Made by a program: the position numbers and the translations under genes | Source of the DNA: Deltaproteobacteria bacterium | GTDB taxonomy: Bacteria; Desulfobacterota_C; Deferrisomatia; Deferrisomatales; JACRMM01 | Assembly (NCBI GenBank): GCA_016218905.1 | Contig: JACRCS010000126.1 | Coordinates: 1-8,984, forward strand | DNA: 8,984 bases | Reading direction: 5' to 3' | In this document: piece after piece, positions 5,875 through 8,984 of the stretch | How positions within the stretch are numbered: position 1 is the first letter of the stretch | Layout: every line of letters begins with the position of its first letter | The notes under the pieces: generated by a model | Databases searched by the model: none | What the model saw: only the letters and a program-made list of their open reading frames with translations | Told to the model about the DNA's origin: nothing

Positions 5875-7545
5875 CGGTCGCACGCGGAAGGCTCCCGCTC
5901 CACGGGTCGGGAGCCGAACGCGGGCGGCATAGGAGACGCGCTCGGTGAGCGTGCCGGCCTGGGCAGCGTCCAGCAGGACGCGCACGAGCGCCCTCCGGAC
6001 CGCGGCGGGACGAACCGGGTCCAGCCCCTCCAGGACGGCGAGGGACGAGACCGTGGGCGCCACCGACGTGATGGACTTCTCCCGGACCGCCGCTCCCTCT
6101 ACCGCCTCCAACGCCCCGAGAAGGAGCTCCGGGCGCAGGACGAGGGAGGAGGCGCCCTCTCCCTCGAACACGACGTACGGCACGCCGTCCGCGTCCCCTC
6201 TCCGGAACGTGAGCTCCCACGGGGCCTGTCTGGCGTCCGCTTTCGCCTTCTCCGCCGCGGCCGCGAGGGTCACGCCCCAATCCTTCAGGACCTCGTCATT
6301 GACGTACCGCTCGTACGACGGGCAGACCGCCAGGAGCGCGAGCTCGTAGCCGGAACCCTTCTCCACGACCGAAGGCCCACCTTCCGCGCCGGAGCTCCCG
6401 GCCGGGAGGAGCACTTCCCGCAGGACCGCGGGACGCCCGCAGGAGCAGAGGAAACGCCCCGGGGCCTCCTCCAGCTCGCAGACGAGGCCCGACCAGAACT
6501 CCAGCCAATCTTTCGACTCGGGTTCGAAAGAGGCAGCCCAGGCCGCGAGGTCCAGGTCGTACGTCCGTCCCGAGCGCGCGTTTCGGATCCGCAGGAGATC
6601 CTCGTCGCGCATCACCTCGAGTTCGCCTTTCCGCTCCGAGATCCAGCCCGCGAGCAGGGCCCGATTGCGCAGCTCCCGGTCGGCCTGGGCCACCGCCGCC
6701 GCCGCGGCCCCTCGGATCCCCAACCCCTCCGCGGCCGCCCGGAACGTCCACTCGCGGAGGTCCACGAGGATTCGATCGGACCCGCGGCCGACGGAGGTCT
6801 CTCCCCTCGCCCGCTTCAGTTCGAGCCCCCCGCGCCGCGCCTCCTCGCCGAGGGCCCCAAGGAGGGCGGCGTGCGGTATGTGGGCCCAGAGCCCCTGCCC
6901 TCGGCCGTCAAGCTTCGCTGCGAGCGACGGCATCCACTCCGCCAGAGTGGTTCGAGGGACGGGCGTATCCTCGCCGAGCCAGGGATAGGCCCGGGTCCAG
7001 CCTCTCGGCGACCGCGGCCCCTTTAGGGGGGCGATCCGGAGCTCTTCGCCGGTCCTCAGGCGGACGGTGCGGGCGCTCGGTCCCAAGGCGAGCTTCGCCT
7101 CGGAGCGGAACCGGGCCGCCTCGTCCAGGGAGCGCAGGGCGAGGCTCTGCGGGAGCATCGAGCCTCTCTGCGCCACCATCCGCCGCACGCCCTGATAGTC
7201 TTCCCGGCCGGTGAGGTCGTGAGCCCATTCGTCGAACGCCTCCTCCAGCCAGGCCTCGCGGTCCGGCATGGCCGCTGCGCCGGCCGAGCCCAGGACCTCC
7301 ACCGCGTCCCGGTAGCGGCCAAGGTCCAAGAGGCACTCCGAGCGGAGCCGGAGGGCTTCGGGAGCCTTCTTGGCGGCGGGCGAGATGTCGGTCAGGTACC
7401 GGAGCGCCTCGTCGCACTCCCCAGAGACGCGGGCGTCCCAGGCGAGGCTCAGGCGGCCCCGGTCCAGCGCTTCGGTCCGGGGGTCGGCCCGAGCCGAGGC
7501 GGGGAGGAGGCAGAGGAGCAGAAAGCAAGCAGAGCGAAACCACAT
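5866..7545 (-). CDS. Secreted protein of unknown function with TPR-like N-terminal part
   Basis: I do not recognise this family. Numbered from ATG 7545 (559 residues), it begins with a signal peptide: a short positive start, a leucine-rich core, and a likely cut after ARA at A20. No canonical lipobox is seen. Residues of about 25-155 are helical and alanine/leucine-rich with paired-helix spacing like tetratricopeptide repeats (for example CDEALRYL and GRYRDAVEVL). The middle and end look globular with no known catalytic motif. Cysteines C356, C367, C369 and C408 include a CSC pair and might bind metal or form disulfides; C44 and C71 could pair within the helical part. The start is uncertain: GTG 7554 adds three residues, and neither start has a clear ribosome site. 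It follows fumC by 35 bp on the same strand and may share its transcript, but no link to fumarase is evident. It probably acts in the periplasm or outside the cell. Confidence 0.75.
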   Translation of the reverse strand: MWFRSACFLLLCLLPASARADPRTEALDRGRLSLAWDARVSGECDEALRYLTDISPAAKKAPEALRLRSECLLDLGRYRDAVEVLGSAGAAAMPDREAWLEEAFDEWAHDLTGREDYQGVRRMVAQRGSMLPQSLALRSLDEAARFRSEAKLALGPSARTVRLRTGEELRIAPLKGPRSPRGWTRAYPWLGEDTPVPRTTLAEWMPSLAAKLDGRGQGLWAHIPHAALLGALGEEARRGGLELKRARGETSVGRGSDRILVDLREWTFRAAAEGLGIRGAAAAAVAQADRELRNRALLAGWISERKGELEVMRDEDLLRIRNARSGRTYDLDLAAWAASFEPESKDWLEFWSGLVCELEEAPGRFLCSCGRPAVLREVLLPAGSSGAEGGPSVVEKGSGYELALLAVCPSYERYVNDEVLKDWGVTLAAAAEKAKADARQAPWELTFRRGDADGVPYVVFEGEGASSLVLRPELLLGALEAVEGAAVREKSITSVAPTVSSLAVLEGLDPVRPAAVRRALVRVLLDAAQAGTLTERVSYAARVRLPTRGAGAFRVRPAD

Positions 7546-7580
7546 GCCGCGCACACAAACTTGCTGCGGCGGCCGGACCG

Positions 7581-8972
7581 CTAGCGATCGGGCCGCCCTA
7601 CCATGCCAGCGGGAGCCAGGAGTCGCCGGAGCTCCTCTTCCGAGGCGAGACCCGCGCGCAGGGCGGCTTCCAGGAGCGAGATCCGTTCCCGCCTCGCCAG
7701 CGCCACCACCCGGCCCACCGCTTCATACCCTACCACTTCCGCGAGCGGCGTCGCCAGAGCGAGGCTTCCCTCCAGGAGCGCCCGGCAGCGCTCGGGATCC
7801 GCCGTCAGGCCCTCCACGCAGCGCTCGGCGAGGAGGCGGCAGGCACCCGAGAGGAGCTGGAGCTCCTCCAGCAGGTTCGTGGCGATGAGGGGCATCATGA
7901 GGTTGAGCTCGAAAACCCCGCCGGAGCCGCCCTGGGCCACGGCCAGGTCGTCGGCGAGCACCTGTGCGGAGGCCTGGAGGACGGCCTCGGGGACGACGGG
8001 ATTGACCTTGCCCGGCATGATGGACGAGCCGGGCTGGAGCTCCGGCAGCCGGAGCTCCGCCAGTCCGCCGTGGGGTCCGGAGGCGAGCCAGCGCAGGTCG
8101 TTGGCGATCTTCGAGAGGGAGACCGCGAGGCCTCGGAGAGAACCGCTCAGCGAGACGCACGCGTCCCGCGCCGACTGGGCCTCGAAGGCGTCCCCGGCCC
8201 GCACCAGCGGAAGCCCTGTCTGCTCGGCGAGCCAGGCGATCACCCGGGTCGCGAACTCGGGATGCGCGTTCATCCCGGTACCCACGGCGGTCCCGCCCAG
8301 CGGCAGCTCCCGCAGCCCCTTGGCCGCGGCGCGGATGCGGGCGACGCCGAGCTCCACCTGCCGGGCGTAGGCTCCGAACTCCTGGCCGAGCGTGACCGGC
8401 AGCGCGTCCATCAGGTGCGTGCGGCCGAGCTTCAAAACGCCGGCGAACTCTTCGGCTTTCCTAGCCAGGGCAGCGTGGAGCTTCCGCGAGGCCGGAAGGA
8501 GTTCCTCCTCGAGCAACTGCAGGGCAGCGACGTGGATCGCCGTCGGAAAGACGTCGTTCGACGACTGACACCGGTTCACGTGATCGTTCGGGTGGATCGG
8601 CGACTTCTCGCCCCGTCGCCCGCCGAGCAGCTCGTTCGCGCGGTTGGCGAGCACCTCGTTGGCGTTCATGTTGGAGGAGGTGCCCGAGCCCGTCTGAAAC
8701 GGGCTGAGGGGGAACTCCCTCTCCAGCTTGCCGGAGAGGACCTCATCGGCCGCTCTCACGATGGCGGACGCGGCGTCGGGGGAAAGGAGCCCGAGCTCCC
8801 GGTTGACCAGGGCAGCGCCCTTCTTGATCAGCACGAGGGCCGCCGTAAGCTCCCAAGGCAGCCTGCGCACGGCCACGCCGTTTCTGAGGGCCCGCTCAGT
8901 CTGCGCGCCCCAGAGCGCTCTCTCCGGGACCTCGACCTCTCCCATCGTGTCCTTCTCGATCCGCTTCTTCAT
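7581..8972 (-). CDS. fumC: Class II fumarate hydratase
   Basis: Reversibly hydrates fumarate to L-malate in the TCA cycle as an iron-independent cytoplasmic homotetramer. The 463 residues are a full-length family member. Seen: TGSGTSSNMNANEV (94-107), HPNDHVN and SSND (137-140), the general-acid histidine region GRTHLMD (H186), and the mobile catalytic loop GSSIMPGKVNP (315-325) with S316/S317, K322 and N324. The start RIEKDTMGEVEVP is the standard fumarase opening, which supports ATG 8972 although only 12 upstream bases are visible and no strong ribosome site is seen. The loop continues VVPEAV rather than the enterobacterial TQCEA. VVPE is shared with aspartate ammonia-lyase, but PGKVNPV.PEAV also occurs in mycobacterial-type FumC, and the rest favours fumarase. 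The next gene on the strand begins 35 bp after the stop. Any promoter lies beyond the right edge. Confidence 0.92.
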   Translation of the reverse strand: MKKRIEKDTMGEVEVPERALWGAQTERALRNGVAVRRLPWELTAALVLIKKGAALVNRELGLLSPDAASAIVRAADEVLSGKLEREFPLSPFQTGSGTSSNMNANEVLANRANELLGGRRGEKSPIHPNDHVNRCQSSNDVFPTAIHVAALQLLEEELLPASRKLHAALARKAEEFAGVLKLGRTHLMDALPVTLGQEFGAYARQVELGVARIRAAAKGLRELPLGGTAVGTGMNAHPEFATRVIAWLAEQTGLPLVRAGDAFEAQSARDACVSLSGSLRGLAVSLSKIANDLRWLASGPHGGLAELRLPELQPGSSIMPGKVNPVVPEAVLQASAQVLADDLAVAQGGSGGVFELNLMMPLIATNLLEELQLLSGACRLLAERCVEGLTADPERCRALLEGSLALATPLAEVVGYEAVGRVVALARRERISLLEAALRAGLASEEELRRLLAPAGMVGRPDR

Positions 8973-8984
8973 GCGTACAACCTA

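Noticed and set aside
7581..8972. Aspartate ammonia-lyase instead of fumarase
   Set aside because: The VVPE after the catalytic loop is shared with AspA, but the N-terminus, GRTHLMDALPVTLGQEF and PGKVNP match fumarases of the actinobacterial type better.

Overview
The window is 8984 bp of high-GC DNA, clearly above 60% G+C with strong G/C bias at third codon positions. The genes are tightly packed with good Shine-Dalgarno sites. There are no rRNAs, tRNAs, CRISPR arrays or transposases. The gene content is a Liv-type ABC importer ATPase next to an AMP-forming acyl-CoA ligase, enzymes for the last steps of leucine breakdown, and an actinobacterial-style class II fumarase. This suggests an aerobic, amino-acid- or acyl-CoA-degrading bacterium, perhaps from the Acidobacteriota, Myxococcota/Desulfobacterota or Methylomirabilota (Rokubacteria). 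The phylum cannot be fixed from this sequence alone, and there is nothing phage-like or plasmid-like.

Layout, left to right. (1) Positions 1-2552, minus strand: livG (branched-chain amino acid ABC importer ATPase), followed 11 bp later by a long-chain-type AMP-forming acyl-CoA ligase that runs off the left edge. (2) Positions 2553-2889: a 337-bp divergent regulatory region. It holds two outward-facing sigma-70-like promoters of matching design (TTGACC, 18 bp, TATAAG or TATACA). A 16-bp palindrome (consensus CAGTTGACGTCAACTG) lies within the region, and a second copy lies just past it inside the next gene. (3) Positions 2890-5771, plus strand: HMG-CoA lyase, methylglutaconyl-CoA hydratase (stop/start overlap TGATG), and a second HMG-CoA-lyase-family protein that lacks the family's loop cysteine. 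A G-rich 9-bp tandem repeat separates the last two genes. (4) Positions 5772-5865: a convergent junction with inverted heptamer repeats and a perfect 10-bp hairpin. (5) Positions 5866-8972, minus strand: fumC and then a secreted protein of unknown function.

How the genes may work together: the importer and ligase would bring in and activate branched-chain or related acids. The hydratase and the first lyase convert 3-methylglutaconyl-CoA to HMG-CoA and then to acetyl-CoA and acetoacetate. The divergent arrangement with shared palindromes suggests that one repressor controls both sides. Fumarase is a TCA-cycle enzyme and fits loosely with disposal of acetyl-CoA, but it appears to be a separate transcription unit.

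The most interesting points are the paired palindromes, the cysteine-less lyase paralogue, the G-quadruplex-capable repeat in front of it, the inverted heptamer repeats, and the unrecognised secreted protein.
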